A DNA stretch of 64,000 nt from Xestospongia bergquistia (Eukaryota > Porifera > Demospongiae > Haplosclerida > Petrosiidae): contig OZ014419.1 in assembly GCA_963965975.1 (NCBI GenBank), positions 1,860,001-1,924,000 of the forward strand, read 5' to 3'. The position numbers were made by a program, and so were the translations under genes. The notes beneath the pieces are model-generated. The model saw only the letters and a list, made by a program, of their open reading frames with translations. It was not told the origin of the DNA and made no database searches. Positions 50,640 through 63,052 of this stretch are shown in pieces. The first letter of the stretch is position 1, and every line of letters begins with the position of its first letter.

Positions 50640-50915
50640 ACTGAACATAAAAAATAGAGTACATTGGCCTACAATTTTGCTGCTTTTCTGGGAATGTGGT
50701 CCTCATTCATAGAAGATAACCTCACAATCCTTGGATATACTTATTATAGGCTAAATAAAAGAACATTAATTTTAGGTTCATTAGCAAATATACTGATAGC
50801 AAAGTTGTACGATATCTACAATCGTCACAAACATTCCAATGTCATTGTAATCCATTTAATATCCACAATGTACATCATTAGTGACCATTACTAAAGAAAA
50901 TAACTATAACAAATA
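50640..50915 (-). pseudogene. Relic of a sixth MFS transporter (exons 9 and 8)
   Basis: Short matches in order: TTTTGCTG...AATGTGG to the exon 9 region, GGATATACTTATTATAGGCTAAATAAAAGAA to the exon 9 acceptor, then ACAAACATTCCAATGTCATTG, TGATATCC-like and GTGACCATTACTAAAGAAAATAACTA to exon 8. Frames are broken and the rest is missing. Confidence 0.75.
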
Positions 50916-51794
50916 GTACAGACAGATAGTAAAATTCATCCATAGTGAGTCAGCAGGGATCAGCTAGCAATAGCAGGGAATCCTGAAGCCTAAGTGGAGG
51001 CCCCAGTGGGTGAGTCAGGAGGGATTGTTTGGGCAACACACAAGGTTTTTTTTATAAACTTAGATTTATTTAAACTACTGGGAAACTACCTGTTAGTAGA
51101 ACTGCCCCTCAGACCACCATAGAGAACATTTCACGAATTTGCTTAAGTTGCATGTATGATATATACAAAATATGCAATTGATATTACAAACATAAAACTG
51201 ACAAAGAAAATTTCATAAAATATTATTAGCATAATTTTTTTCATATAATAATTTTTAATTGGTTTGTCTGGTTTAATGGATATGTTGAAATCCCAATATT
51301 TAGAATTTAATAAAAAATTAAAGACATAAATTTAAGATACATTAGTATCATTATGATTGAAGTCATAATACCTGACCACTAATATGGATTTTATTTTATT
51401 TTTTAGGAGCAATTAATATTTACATTATTTATATTTTTAAGTGTCTAGGTAGCCTGCAAAGAAACACCATACTTTATTGTGAAATTAATAATGTTGTTTT
51501 TTGTGTTACTTTTTATTTATTTATGAAATAAATACATTTACATGTATTTACTGTTCATTTTTTGCTGGTCAAAGTTGAAAAAAGATAATAATAAAAAGCG
51601 ATAGATTTCATCTCTTAACACTATGATATTACAATGTCATGTACTACACAAGTGTCACATATCATGAAATTGTGACACTTATGTAAAAACTCTTGATTAA
51701 TTGTAACATTACTTATATAATATAACCTATAATTACATAACATATACTGTCTTTATTTAAATGCTAAATGTTATTATAATCAGATCAAATTGGA

Positions 51795-51830
<36 letters not shown>

Positions 51831-51988
51831 ACCATATTTGCTGCCTATAGTAAAGTGGACCTATCTCCGGGAACAAATTTTGCCGTATAGGACAAATTTC
51901 AGCCCCCCTCCCCTGCATGACTACTACACGTGGATGAATCTTCTCAAAATTTTGGTATTATATCCGCATTAAAATTTTTAGGCCAGAA
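50916..51988. other. Gene-free AT-rich stretch
   Basis: No coding structure. A (TA)n microsatellite at 51797-51828 sits between GGACCTATA and TATAGGACC, making a small palindrome. The TSR2 promoter should lie near 51840-51985. Confidence 0.5.
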
Positions 51989-52821
51989 ATGGCGGTAATG
52001 GGAGATGGCCATAAAGACCTGTTCTATCAAGCTGTGAGTAGGGTTATGAGAGAATGGAATGCTCTCAATATATGTGTGGATAATCTGTTTGGCGGTCCAA
52101 AGAGTAAAGAGAAGGCCCTTTGGTTAGAAGAAGTGACAGTAGATTTCATGTGCAGAAATGGTGGGTATGAAATATAGTAGATCTTTCAAATGACTATTCA
52201 CTTAATGTACAAACTTCTTTTTTAGTCGATGTTCAATCATGGGAACTAGAAGATTACTTGTCTGTATTAATGGACCAGGAGTTTCATACATTCATAGAAG
52301 ATGCTAGTTTACCAATGGTAAAACTAAAGAAAATACCGTAACAACTAATGATAAAACTGTTAGATTTCTAAAAAGATATGTGACCTTTATGCTGAGTATC
52401 ATCGTGGCAATATACAACTCATTCAGGAGTTTATTACTAAAAGTCAACCAGCAAGTTCTGTCAGTGTTCAATGTGTACAAGAAGAAAGCTTAGAAGACGA
52501 GGTTAACTGAATGTAACTGTAGTACTAACCTCTCCTTCATTGTATATTAGTTTGAAGATGTTCTCGAAGACTTGGAGGAAGAAACTGAAGATGGAGAGCA
52601 AGAAGGAGACCAAGAGACAGTAGAGAAAGATTTGGAGAGATTACAACTAGTGGATGAGAGTAACAAACCAGATGGAGTAATATCAGAAGAGACTATGGAA
52701 GATAACAAAGCACCAGAAGATGGTAGAGTCACGATATCACAATCTTTTATTTCTCTTTCTCTGTTTAGAAGAATGGCAGGTTGTCAGGAGAGGCAGACGG
52801 AAGTCTAAATCAACTTTTTAA
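51989..52821 (+). CDS. TSR2: TSR2, pre-rRNA processing / eS26 escort protein
   Basis: Five exons: 51989-52160, 52226-52317, 52364-52501, 52551-52722 and 52769-52821. They total 627 nt, or 208 residues. The TSR2 fold region shows FYQAVSRVMREWNALNICVD, KEKALWLEEVTVDF, DVQSWELEDYLSVLMDQEF and FIEDASLP. A long acidic tail follows (EDVLEDLEEETEDGEQEGDQ), ending EEWQVVRRGRRKSKSTF, the W-x-V-V-R motif typical of TSR2. In yeast and human TSR2 chaperones ribosomal protein eS26 into the pre-40S particle. Converges with BRE1, 218 bases apart. Confidence 0.92.
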
Positions 52822-53039
52822 CTAACTAATTTTTTTTCAAAATTAATAGTTTATTTTTCATTGTTCATTTACCACAGAAGTATTTATGACATTATAGACA
52901 TATTTAATATCAAAGTGATAATAAATAAAATAACCTGTTATTTTAATAACACTGCAATTGGATAGAGCTAAACAACCATCTGAGTGAATGTACTGTGCAT
53001 GTGTCCATTATTGATAAATATACAACAAGTTCTGTAGAC

Positions 53040-56000
53040 TTATGAAAGATAGATTTTATGAAAGTCATTGGCACCAAATGCAGCATTACATTTCGGACAT
53101 TTTCGTTGTCTAGTTTCATAACGTGTTTTGATGCATTCAGAGCAAAATACATGAAAACATTTTGTCAAGACAGTGTCCTTTTTACGACTAGTACACACTG
53201 GACAGTTGAGTTTAGTCTGAAAATAAAGAGTATTTTATATAAATAGATTATTAACCTCTACTGGCTATTGCTATAGCAGAGAGCCAATACTTTGTATAGT
53301 TACACATACAAGTTTTGACCTTCTTGTCAATATCTATAAATGACTAACTCTATATGTCTTGATTTCTTCTAACAGAACTTCATCACTCATAGTCGCCCAC
53401 TCACGCTGACGATATTTTTCAAGTTTTCTTTTCATATTTGCTACCTCTTCTTGGGCTCTGTTATCATATATTTAATGATAATAACAGTTATGAATAATTC
53501 ATGATGTATACCTTCTTGTATTTTGAGTCTCTTGTTCACATTGTTCTGTTCTAGTCATCAGTGACTGTTTTATTGATGCAACAAGTACTTCAAGTTCACT
53601 GACTTTTAACAGGACATCCTGTAACTGTTGAGATGATTCGAGAGCCTAGACAATCAACAACATTAAACATTTAGTGTCTTTTTTAAAATAGATACCTTTT
53701 TCTTATGTATTTCTATTGCTTGTTGTTTTAAAGATAACTCTTTTTCAGATGATGTAATGGCTGCCTCTGAGTTCTTCTCTCTGTCTTCTAACTTTTGAAC
53801 AAGAGTGTTCAATCTACAATGTTTTATATTTATGATGCAACAATAGTAGCAGTTAGTAAAACCTGTCTCTTTCAGCAGTAATGGCAGCCACTTCAGCTTG
53901 TAATAATTGCTTCTCTTCTGTGAGAAGCTTTTGAAGACTTTTAGACTTAATTCTTTCAGACATCAACTTAAAATTAGCATCATCTTTTTCCTTAGACAGA
54001 CAGAGCATTAAAGCATGTCCACACTTAAAGTGTTTGTTACTTTTAATTGTTGTAAAAGTCGTATATTTTGTTCTTGCATTTCCTCAAAGGCTTGTGCTAT
54101 GGACTCCATTTCTGCCATGAGTGCCTGAGCCTCTTGTTTTTTGTTACTTACTTCTCTTTGTAGCTGTTTATGATCTGATGACAGGAAAATCCATTACATG
54201 ATTGTAACAAGTAGTATATCTTTTACCTTCCTTTAAATGCTCTTTCTTCTTTTCATATTCTTTACGACTTTCTTCAAGTTTCTTTTTCAGTTCATCAGTC
54301 TATGCAAAGAAATATATGTAATGAGACAACAATATTAGAGTAAAGAACCCAGAGACACAGTGAACCCACAATCCCTTAGATGTTCTCTGCCATCTGAACT
54401 ATCTGGCAGAGGATTGGTCTCTAGTAGGAGTTCTTTGACAAAGACTATACTTCAATATCTTGACATTCATGTAATTTATATTGGCAAACTGAGAATTCAG
54501 TTCTTACGTGTTGGCGAGCTTTTTTTTCTGCAATTATCAGTTCAGCTTTTTCTCTTTGTTCTTTATCTGCAGTTAAATAGCTTTCAAGTTGTAGTTCAAG
54601 CTCTTTCTTCTCCATCTCCAAAGTCTGTATGCGTTCTTTTGCGTCTTGCTCTGTTTTATCAGATGTGGGAGCAGTTTGATCCTGAACAGATGACTCTTGA
54701 GCTTGAGTGGAAGCTGAAGTTTTGTCTTCCTGTGATGAGCCAGGGACTTCTTGCTCTCCTTTAGTGTCTTTCTCCTTTTCCTCCTGCAACTGAGACAAAG
54801 TCTATTAGAGTATATCAATGCAAGTGATAACTACCTTCCCGATTTTTTCTTCAGCTTTATGAGCACGAGTCTTGTAGCGACTTATCTCTCCTTTGAGTTG
54901 CTGAATATTCTTCTGTAGACTATCTACCATCTCTTGTAGCTCTCTGCAGTATAAACTAGTGAATGAAGACTCTCAATACAATCTTAACTTACTTAGCAAT
55001 AGGAGCTGCTTGTTCATTGGCAGCCATTGCCTGTTCATGTTCTATTTTTAACAGTTCATAGTCTCGTTGCACTGTAGCCAAACTTGTCTCCAATTGTGAC
55101 ATCTCTTCACGTACTTCGCTCTGATAACATAGTTCCTCTTGTCTGGAGAGAGAGAGAGAAACAAAGAGACTGAAAAAAGAGGTGTTTCTCTTACCTAATG
55201 TCTTCTAGTTGCATAATATGTTGTGTTTTAGCTGTGTTCAAAAGTCGTCTGGCCTCTTCGTAACATGTTCTTAGTTGTTGATGTTCCAACATTAGTATAC
55301 TGTACTGACTTTGAAGAGACTTATATACAGCTGACTCACGAACACTACTCTCAGGTATCTGTGAAATACTTTGATAATATAATAAGAATGGATTCAATTA
55401 ACTTGTTGATTGGCCAGTTTGGCTTTCTCCAAGTCTTGTTTGAGATTAATAATTTGCTGAGACAACTGATCAATTTCAACAAGACGAGACTCTGCTAACT
55501 TCTGTGCATCTTCTATCTCAGATTTTAAACTATCCAACTTTGTATACAAGGAAAGAGAGAGAAAGAAAGAAAGTGTTAATCCTATTCTATTTAACATCAT
55601 ACTTCTTCATTAGACATAGATGTAGCTTTCTCTCCACCTCCAACACCAGTGGTGGAGGTAGACAAAGGAACAGGAGACACTACTTGTGTAGAAGTCTCCA
55701 TAGGTGTAGAGTCCCTCACACTACTTTCTCCTACAGACTCAGAAGGAGAACTTGCTGAACGAGTATTCTCTAATGCTTCCACTAACTGTTTTTGTAGACG
55801 CTCATTTCGTGTTAATGATTTCTCTAAATCAAATCTACACAAACCAAGTCATACAACTAATCAAGGCACATTAATACCTGGCATCGGCAAGATCATTTTC
55901 TAGTCTCTCACACTTAGCTTCCAAAACTTCAACATGACCTTTGACCTTATGAACTTCACTAGGGTCCAATCTCTGTCTAATAAATCACAGAATAGTATTA

Positions 56001-56865
56001 GAAGGTAACTAATATAACTATTACCTCATATCATCTAAGGCCTCCAGACTTTGTTGTCTCTCTTTGACTAACTTTTCTAATTCAGTTATGATTGAGGGTT
56101 CTACTCCACCAGACTTTTTGATAGTGTCCTAAATAAGATTCAGAACTGGTTTGACCAGTTGTAATTATAAGTTTAACTGGTAATAAATATTTGTTTGAAA
56201 GAGAAATCCTTAGCAAAGGATTCTAATGAAATCTCATTTCACCTTTAATCCTTCTAAGTGAGTAAAGAGTTGTAATCCTCTACTAACAATACAAGAAGAA
56301 ATTGAGGAGAAAAACTGGTCAAGTGAGTTTATAGCAGCATTAGCAGACTGATTTGACAAGTTAGTTAAAGATGATGATAAAGTTTCAGTATTCAATCCTA
56401 ATGCAAAGTATAAAGAATACAGTACAGATGTTCCACCCACACACCTAAATGAGCTTGAAGTTCTTGTACAAACACTTTCAGATGTTGTTCAACTGCCACA
56501 ATGACTTCAACAGCAGCTTCTTTGTCTTCTTCAAGACGGTCAACTCGTTGCTGTAACAGCTCCTGATGATGGTTTCTCTCTTTTAACCTCTCCGCTAACT
56601 TGCGATTTTGAACCTAATAACAACACAGTAACATCCAACTGTCAGATACAATACATGAGTGTAAGCAAATATAATTGTCAGTACTCTTATGCATTGGGTC
56701 CACACCCCCTTCAATCCACCCAATGTTTGTTTGTACCTGCAATATTTTAACATCTAAATCTTCCTGGCTCGTGGCAGGTGGTACGTGTAATGGCGTCAAA
56801 GGTACTGTTGGTCTCTTAGCTGGAGGAACAGGTCCCTCTTCACCTGCAGGCCTCTTGGCAGCCAT
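53040..56865 (-). CDS. RNF20/40: BRE1 E3 ubiquitin ligase (RNF20/RNF40)
   Basis: Minus-strand gene of more than 15 short exons. ATG 56863-56865, first exon 56737-56865 ([20 protein letters not shown], then DLDVKILQ). [20 protein letters not shown] follows, as in human BRE1 proteins. Almost the whole protein is heptad-rich coiled coil (for example RLEKEKEL-type runs through 53400-56600) with an acidic, low-complexity segment around 54650-54790. The last exon (53040-about 53219) is a C3HC4 [19 protein letters not shown] and [23 protein letters not shown]1 works with the E2 RAD6 to monoubiquitinate histone H2B in the nucleus during transcription. Exon borders in the middle are approximate. Head-to-head with NDUFA5. 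Confidence 0.93.
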
Positions 56866-56938
56866 GCTGCATAAAAAGAATACAAAGGTATACGGAAAAG
56901 TACAAGTTTATTTAACCCTCAAGGTTGAAACTTTAAAT
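56866..56938. promoter_or_regulatory. 73-bp bidirectional promoter (BRE1 / NDUFA5)
   Basis: Only 73 bases separate the two start codons, so at least one promoter or 5' UTR must overlap the neighbouring gene and both are likely driven from here. No TATA box is evident. Confidence 0.7.
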
Positions 56939-57438
56939 ATGGCGAGTGGTGCAGTAAAGAAAGTAAGCTTGTGGTGAACATTGACACGCGCATCTTTATC
57001 TTCCTTTAGACCACAGCAGTAGTAGGCTACACTGTAGTTCCTAATGCTAGAGAAGTATGACTTTCATAATAACGAGGATGTACCCCTCATTTAAAATTGT
57101 TTATATAGGTCTTGTGTAACATCTACACAAAAACACTCACAGCATTACAGAGACTACCAAAAGAGGCAGCATATAGAAGACACACTGAAAAGATAGTGCA
57201 ACAAAGAATGCAACTAGTTCAAGCAGTAAGTTAGTATATATTAAACTAAAGAGGACATTCATGCCCTCTACAGGAGACTAGTGTGTCTACAATAGAGGAA
57301 AAAATTGGGTGTGGTCAAGTGGAAGAACTCATCGATCAAGCAGAAAGAGAGCTGCAATTAGTTGCAAAAATGGAGGAGTGGCAGCCATGGGAACCTCTCA
57401 TAGCAGAACCTCCTCCTGGTCAGTGGGAGTGGCCTTAG
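56939..57438 (+). CDS. NDUFA5: NADH dehydrogenase 1 alpha subcomplex subunit 5 (complex I)
   Basis: Four exons: 56939-56962, 57010-57054, 57109-57225 and 57274-57438. They total 351 nt, or 116 residues, the same length as human NDUFA5. The start is MASGAVKKTTAVVGYTVVPN. Family matches are LCNIYTKTLTALQRLPKEAA, YRRHTEKIVQQRM, GQVEELIDQAERELQLVAKM and EEWQPWEPLIAEPPPGQWEWP (last two blocks overlapping the end). An accessory subunit of the peripheral arm of mitochondrial complex I. Divergent from BRE1 and convergent with the kinase-like gene downstream (259 bases). AATAAA signals lie near 57490 and 57510. Confidence 0.95.
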
Positions 57439-57697
57439 GAACAATACAATTCTATGACATAGTAATATATCTTATCTCATTGTAATAACAATAAAAACAT
57501 TTGAATACAAAAATAAAATTGAATTGAGCTTATAAATTGTATTATACAGATGTATAGAATGCACACACACAAAATGAAAAGACAACATGTCTCATGTACA
57601 CGTCATACAATTTATAGCAAAAACTTAAATTTGTCAGCCAAGCCAATAACTGATTGAAGAAATGATATAGCAATAAATACTCCTAAAATACCTTGTT

Positions 57698-59143
57698 TTA
57701 TGTGAGTATAGGACCACTGCGATCATCAGTGACTGTGTGACGAAGGGTTGTTCCTTCGTGAATATCTTTAAAAAGAGCAGATCGGTCAGTGGGTGTTTTT
57801 CCTACAGGATCTTCAAGGCTGACACTTCGAGGTTGTGGAATATTGGAACTAGTAGGTTTCAGTTTAGGACTAGAGGAATAGGGAATTGAGGTTCCAGACG
57901 TGTAGCTATAAGAGAAACATAGGTAGTATGTGAAGTTGTACACTTAACATTAAAGATTTATTTTCATTGTTCTAATTATATGTCCTAATTAAAGGAAACA
58001 CTGCCAGTAAATTCAGATAATTACAATAGTTATATAGTGGCTCTCACGTACCTTGAGTTTGTAGACCTTTCTCCCTGCTTCTTTTGACTTGGAATAGGCT
58101 TTGCTTTAGTCTTACTTTTAAGAAGAAGAGCATTCATATCTTCATCCAACTTCACCTAAAAAAAGAGAGAAGAGATCTTGTACTAGTAGTCAACAGAGAT
58201 GATGTACTTGTACCCCCTCATGACTCCAGTGATCTAATTCTGTTGCCTTTGGTTCTCCAAAGAAAGGCAGTTCCATAATCTACAGAACACAACAAAAAAC
58301 AATGACATATACCATTAGAACACAGATGTCATTAAATTAAAAACAATATTCATATTTTAAGTGACAACATATATAGCTAGTCGAGCAGCTGTTCACATAG
58401 ACAGCCTTACCTCAGTAATAGTTGGGACATCCCTGCTTTGTTCCTTGAAAATGAATCTAATAACTTCTACCACTTGAGAATGTCGTATGCTATCATAGTC
58501 ACTCTCTGAGGGAAAAGCTGATTGCAGTTCTCGACCACTACCCAGCTCAAAGAGAAGATGGCCTGAAAAGAAATTGGAGAAAGCATAAATTAATGGTTTA
58601 AAATAGAATATGTCACCACTAATTCATAGTAATCTTGTTGTTATTACTCACCAAACATAACAGAGTCCATGTTATCTTTATAATGTTTAACAAAACGAAA
58701 CATTCTGGGTTTGTAGCCCAAAATAGAATTATCAAAGCCTGAAACTCTATAATACATGTCATGTGACATTCATATAATAGTCATATGACTGTCTTACTTG
58801 CATCGAGAGCCCTCTAAGTAGACATTTCCAGATTGTATTTGTCCAAGCGGATTAAATCCTAAATTGTGTAAAAATAAAATAGCTTCCAAAATTTGACGGC
58901 CATAATTTTGAATTTGATTCAGTCGTAAACCACTCCTCCTTACAGAATATTTAGTAGACCAACTTAGAGAGGGTGTGGTCTAAAGGAGTGGTCCATTATT
59001 ATATAAATGTGACAAGAATGTCTCTATATACCTGGTAAATGAGATCTTTGAGAGAACCTCTTTGACAAAATGGTTCCAATATAACTATAATTCTCTTATC
59101 AGGGATATAATCAATGTCAGTGATTTTATGTATATAAGGATGC

Positions 59144-59191
<48 letters not shown>

Positions 59192-60202
59192 AATGTCTTC
59201 TCTGACACAAGCTAACATCTTACTTCCAGAGTTTTCATTAATCGTTTAAGAGTATGCTTATCACTACCTTGCATATTAAGTCGACACTGTTGACTAATTG
59301 GCAACTAAAACAAAATAATAAATGAATACCAAAAGATAATAAAGTTACCATAGTAAGAAGGGAGGGTGAGACAGACTGAACAGCTCCAATTGGTCTTACA
59401 ATAAACCAGTTTTTGCTTATTCTACTACCTGAAGATAAAAATTACTATAATAACAAAATTCATAGACAATTTTCACAGCATACAGAATGTATATGTGATT
59501 GTTTTTAGAGAATAAAACTAACCTATGTCTGGTAAATGACTTTCTAAGACATATCTTTGATTGGATCTCAAATAATATTGGCAGTTGAGCAGAGCTGTTT
59601 CTATTGAAAGAAAATAAAAGGCAGTAACTAGCTTGTATGTCCAAATATCCTATATGATGTTTAATACTTTGATATCTTTAACATGTACCATTATAAACAG
59701 TACAAAGTGTTCATTAAAAAGTCATTGATAAGTCACATCTGTTATAATGAGGAAACTCATGAGGATAGACAAACCTTTGCGTGTATTTTCCTGCTCAACT
59801 CGTTGTCTTTGCATGGCTTCATATAGTCCCTCCTCTTGATGAGAGCTACGATTTTGAGGGACTACAGATGATCTTAATCTTGCATTCTCACCAGTCAATG
59901 GACGATACCCTCGTCTGAATGAATGGAGAGATATTCAGTAGAAAAGTAGATATTCATATAAACACACACACACACACATATATATATAAATACATGACAG
60001 AATGGATAGATGATGGATGGATGTGGTTTGATGGTTAAATGGCTGCCAAGCAAAGGGTCCACCTTCTTCTACTTCTTCTTTTACAGCAATAGTAAATAAG
60101 AATTACGATTACTATTAACGTGACTAATAGAAAAAATCCTCCTACAGCTACTAGGACAGTTGCTGTTAAGTTATTGTTAAAGAAATCAATAATCTTCGAC
60201 AT
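57698..60202 (-). CDS. Slob/PXK-like pseudokinase with N-terminal membrane helix
   Basis: ATG 60200-60202; first exon 60063-60202 encodes MSKIIDFFNNN, a hydrophobic helix (TVLVAVGGFFLLVTLIVIVI) and a Cys/Arg stop-transfer stretch (YYCCKRRSRRR). Exon 2 gives RGYRPLTGENARLRSSVVPQ. Later exons give YVLESHLPDIGSRISKNWFI and a kinase-like fold: HPYIHKITDIDYIPDKRIIV, EPFCQRGSLKDLIYQ, GFNPLGQIQSGNVYLEG, CKVSGFDNSILGY and MDSVMFGHLLFELGSGRE. This arrangement matches the Slowpoke-binding protein/PXK group. HRD is replaced (GQIQSGNV) and DFG reads GFD, so catalysis is unlikely. The tail is Ser/Pro/Lys-rich (KSKTKAKPIPSQKKQGERS), ending at TAA 57698. Slob regulates a potassium channel in flies; the role here is unknown. 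No PX domain seen. Confidence 0.65.
59146..59190. repeat. (GA)n microsatellite at a 3' splice site of the Slob-like gene
   Basis: In the gene's sense this is CT running into CTAG directly before the exon with HPYIHKITDIDYIP. Confidence 0.9.
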
Positions 60203-60583
60203 TCTTCTGCTTTGTACTCTAAGCCACTCCCCTCAAACAAACACTGACACACCCACTATTTATAACCAAAAATTCATCCCCCCCAGATCATTTTTGGCTG
60301 TTAAAAATGGTCCCATAATCCCAAAAATGGTCCCCCAGACCACTTTTGGGTGCGTATATAATCTTCTTGTTAATTTGTTAAATATAGTTTGAATAAAAGC
60401 ACTTACTGTTGTGATGAAATGATAAAGATTCAAGTAGAAGTAAGAAACTAGTCATCAATAGATGTCTCTAGAGTGAGTTTTATAGTAAGCTATAATCTAT
60501 TGCTTATTATGAGATATTTAGTTAAGTAGAAAGTTGAAATTATCTGGTGGAAAGAGGAAAATATAAATTACAAGATTGTATAG

Positions 60584-60875
60584 ACTTATTACAACTGGAA
60601 GACATGATCTGATTGCAAGTGGAACATCAGAAAGATGGTAAACAATAGAACAATATATCATTCACTAATTTTTGTTTAGGGAAGAATGCATTGATCTTAA
60701 AGATTGTGTTGACATCTCTCTCCATCCTACAACATCAGACAGTATTGTTAGAGTATTCCCCTTCTAATTATCATAACTTATTAATAGAATTTATTAGTAT
60801 CGCTATCATTATGGACATCAACAACATTTAATGAATGGTATCCGCTCAACATCAAACTTATTTAATTCTTTGTAG
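60584..60875 (+). CDS. Candidate 3' exons of a small unknown gene
   Basis: Three exons with matching phases: 60584-60637 (LITTGRHDLIASGTSERW), 60680-60752 (EECIDLKDCVDISLHPTTSD) and 60798-60875 (YRYHYGHQQHLMNGIRSTSN, TAG at 60873-60875). About 68 residues, His- and Tyr-rich at the end, not recognised. A matching first exon with a start codon was not found. Support is the splice phases only. Confidence 0.35.
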
Positions 60876-60896
60876 TCACATTTGGTTTATAATTGC

Positions 60897-61368
60897 TTAT
60901 AAAAGAAGAAAATGTCTATCAAAATAATTCAAACATGCTCTAAATCTGTAAGATGTAATTTTGATCACATCTAGCAACCTAGCATATAAAAATTGACTCC
61001 TAAATTTGACACTTACCATCTCTTGAATATCTTTACTATCTCCAGCCATGTGACCTAGTTTTGGATCCATGTTGCATGCATTCAGAAATTTTATACCATC
61101 CTCCACATTATACACAAATTTCACCTCTACAACTTGAATGAACATAAAAATGACTATCTTTAGGTAGTTAAATTGAGAATGTTTATACATCTCTAGTTTC
61201 ATAACTAGTAGAGACAACTACTTGTACAAAAGTTACCTTTCCTTGAGAAATTGTAAAAACTATTTTCATGACCACTAAAGGCACTACAGCTAGACTTTGA
61301 CCTACATATTTGATCTTCCAATCATTGTCCCAAAGTATAGTTTCACTTTGCTCAGAATTAATTTTCAA
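60897..61368 (-). other. Weak candidate coding region, unrecognised
   Basis: Two open stretches on the minus strand, about 61240-61368 (NDWKIKYVGQSLAVVPLVVM) and about 61012-61125 (VKFVYNVEDGIKFLNACNMD), with splice-like GTAACT and GTTGTAG sites between them. No ATG is seen at the front and no family is recognised. It could be a gene relic. Confidence 0.2.
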
Positions 61369-61536
61369 AAACAGGGAAAATTAAATTTAAACACGTACAA
61401 ACAATAAAAAGTAATTAATTATGTCTTTGATTAATTCAGGCAGTAACTAATATACTAGACTTGATTAGAAAAAGGTCATGTCCAAATGAACTTAGCTCCA
61501 CCTATATATATATATTTAACTCCTTTAGTTCAAATT

Positions 61537-63008
61537 TTATAATAAGACTTGCCTAGTTTGTTGTGGTCTGGATTGTGATAAATGGAGATTCTGTTGAAGT
61601 ACAGCTTCATCAAGTAGTATTGTAATCTGGTCTCGTACCTATGATAATGAGAAGATAGATTTACAATTGTACTGCCTGCCATATAAACAATGAAAATTGC
61701 TACACCAGAAATACATGCCATTTACTATCACATTCAAAGGAATATTTGTTTTTCATAATAGCATTGTGGCAGCAGTATCTAGTGTTACCATTTTAAAACC
61801 TTTATAATACAGTACAACTCCTTTAATAGATAGATTAATAATAATAGACATGTGGATGGATTGATCAATAGATAGATAAGTGGTTGTACACAAATTATAT
61901 CTATTTGCTTAACAGATCAATACACATAGGCAACGTGTGCAGAGACAGTTTTAATAAAGTCATATAATCATATTTTACCTGGTTCATGGGTGGTCTTAAT
62001 TTTGGTTTATCTTGAAGACAAAAGGTAGCAATGACAAAGAAACCTACTGCTGTATCTGAGGGCCAGGCACCTCTCACATCAGCCTCATGAAGAATAAGCT
62101 CTCTGTTCTTGTCAGGATCATTGAACAATGGCTGCAGATGGTAGACCTGCCATTATTATAAAATGAAAGAGAGGAGCATAAGATGATATTGGACTCACAA
62201 GTGTACGTATATCACGACTAGGATCGTCAGCAGCTTGACCAGTGAATACTTCTAACATGACTACACCAAATGCATATACATCTGTCTTAGATGAGGGTTT
62301 TGGATTACGGAAAAACTCTGGTGCCATATACGCTACTGTTCCCATGGCAACACGACTGGTTGCACTGACAGTTGTCATATGAGATGGACGAGTGTAACAT
62401 TCACGAGCCAGACCAAAGTCTGAGAGTTTAGGAGTCATGTGTCGATCCAAGAGAATATTTGAACTAAAATGATGATTGATGCACATTAAGATGAGATAAT
62501 GGCAGAATATAACTATATAATAATTATACAGAATATAATAGTAATTATTAAAATAAGTAACTATATCAAAAAAATAGTATAATTTTGCAATTCCACTAAC
62601 TCCTTCACTCCTCCTGCCTCTTACTTACCTTTTAACATCTCCATGTATTAAACAATGAGGATCATTTACAATATGCAAAAAGTTTAAAGCATCAGCCACT
62701 TGACTAACTATCTCCATACGTAATTTCCAAGACAAAGTGATATTTTCTCTCTACACAATATTAATAATATAAGTGTATAATTTATGAATACATACCTTGC
62801 CGAGAAGACAATCAGCCAGAGATCCATTCTCCATGTACTCATAAACCAGACAAGGTCTGGGTCCATCATCACTGATTGCTACAAGACTAAGAATGTTACG
62901 ATGTTTATATCTAGAGAGAGAAAAAGCAAGTTAACAGAGAGAGAGAGAGAGAGAGGGGGGGGGAGGGAGAGAGAGAGAGAGAGAGGGGGGGGGAGAGAGA
63001 GAGGGAGA

Positions 63009-63052
<44 letters not shown>

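Noticed and set aside
53058-56977. Plus-strand frames across BRE1
   Set aside because: Antisense of coiled-coil exons; only NDUFA5, starting at 56939, is supported.
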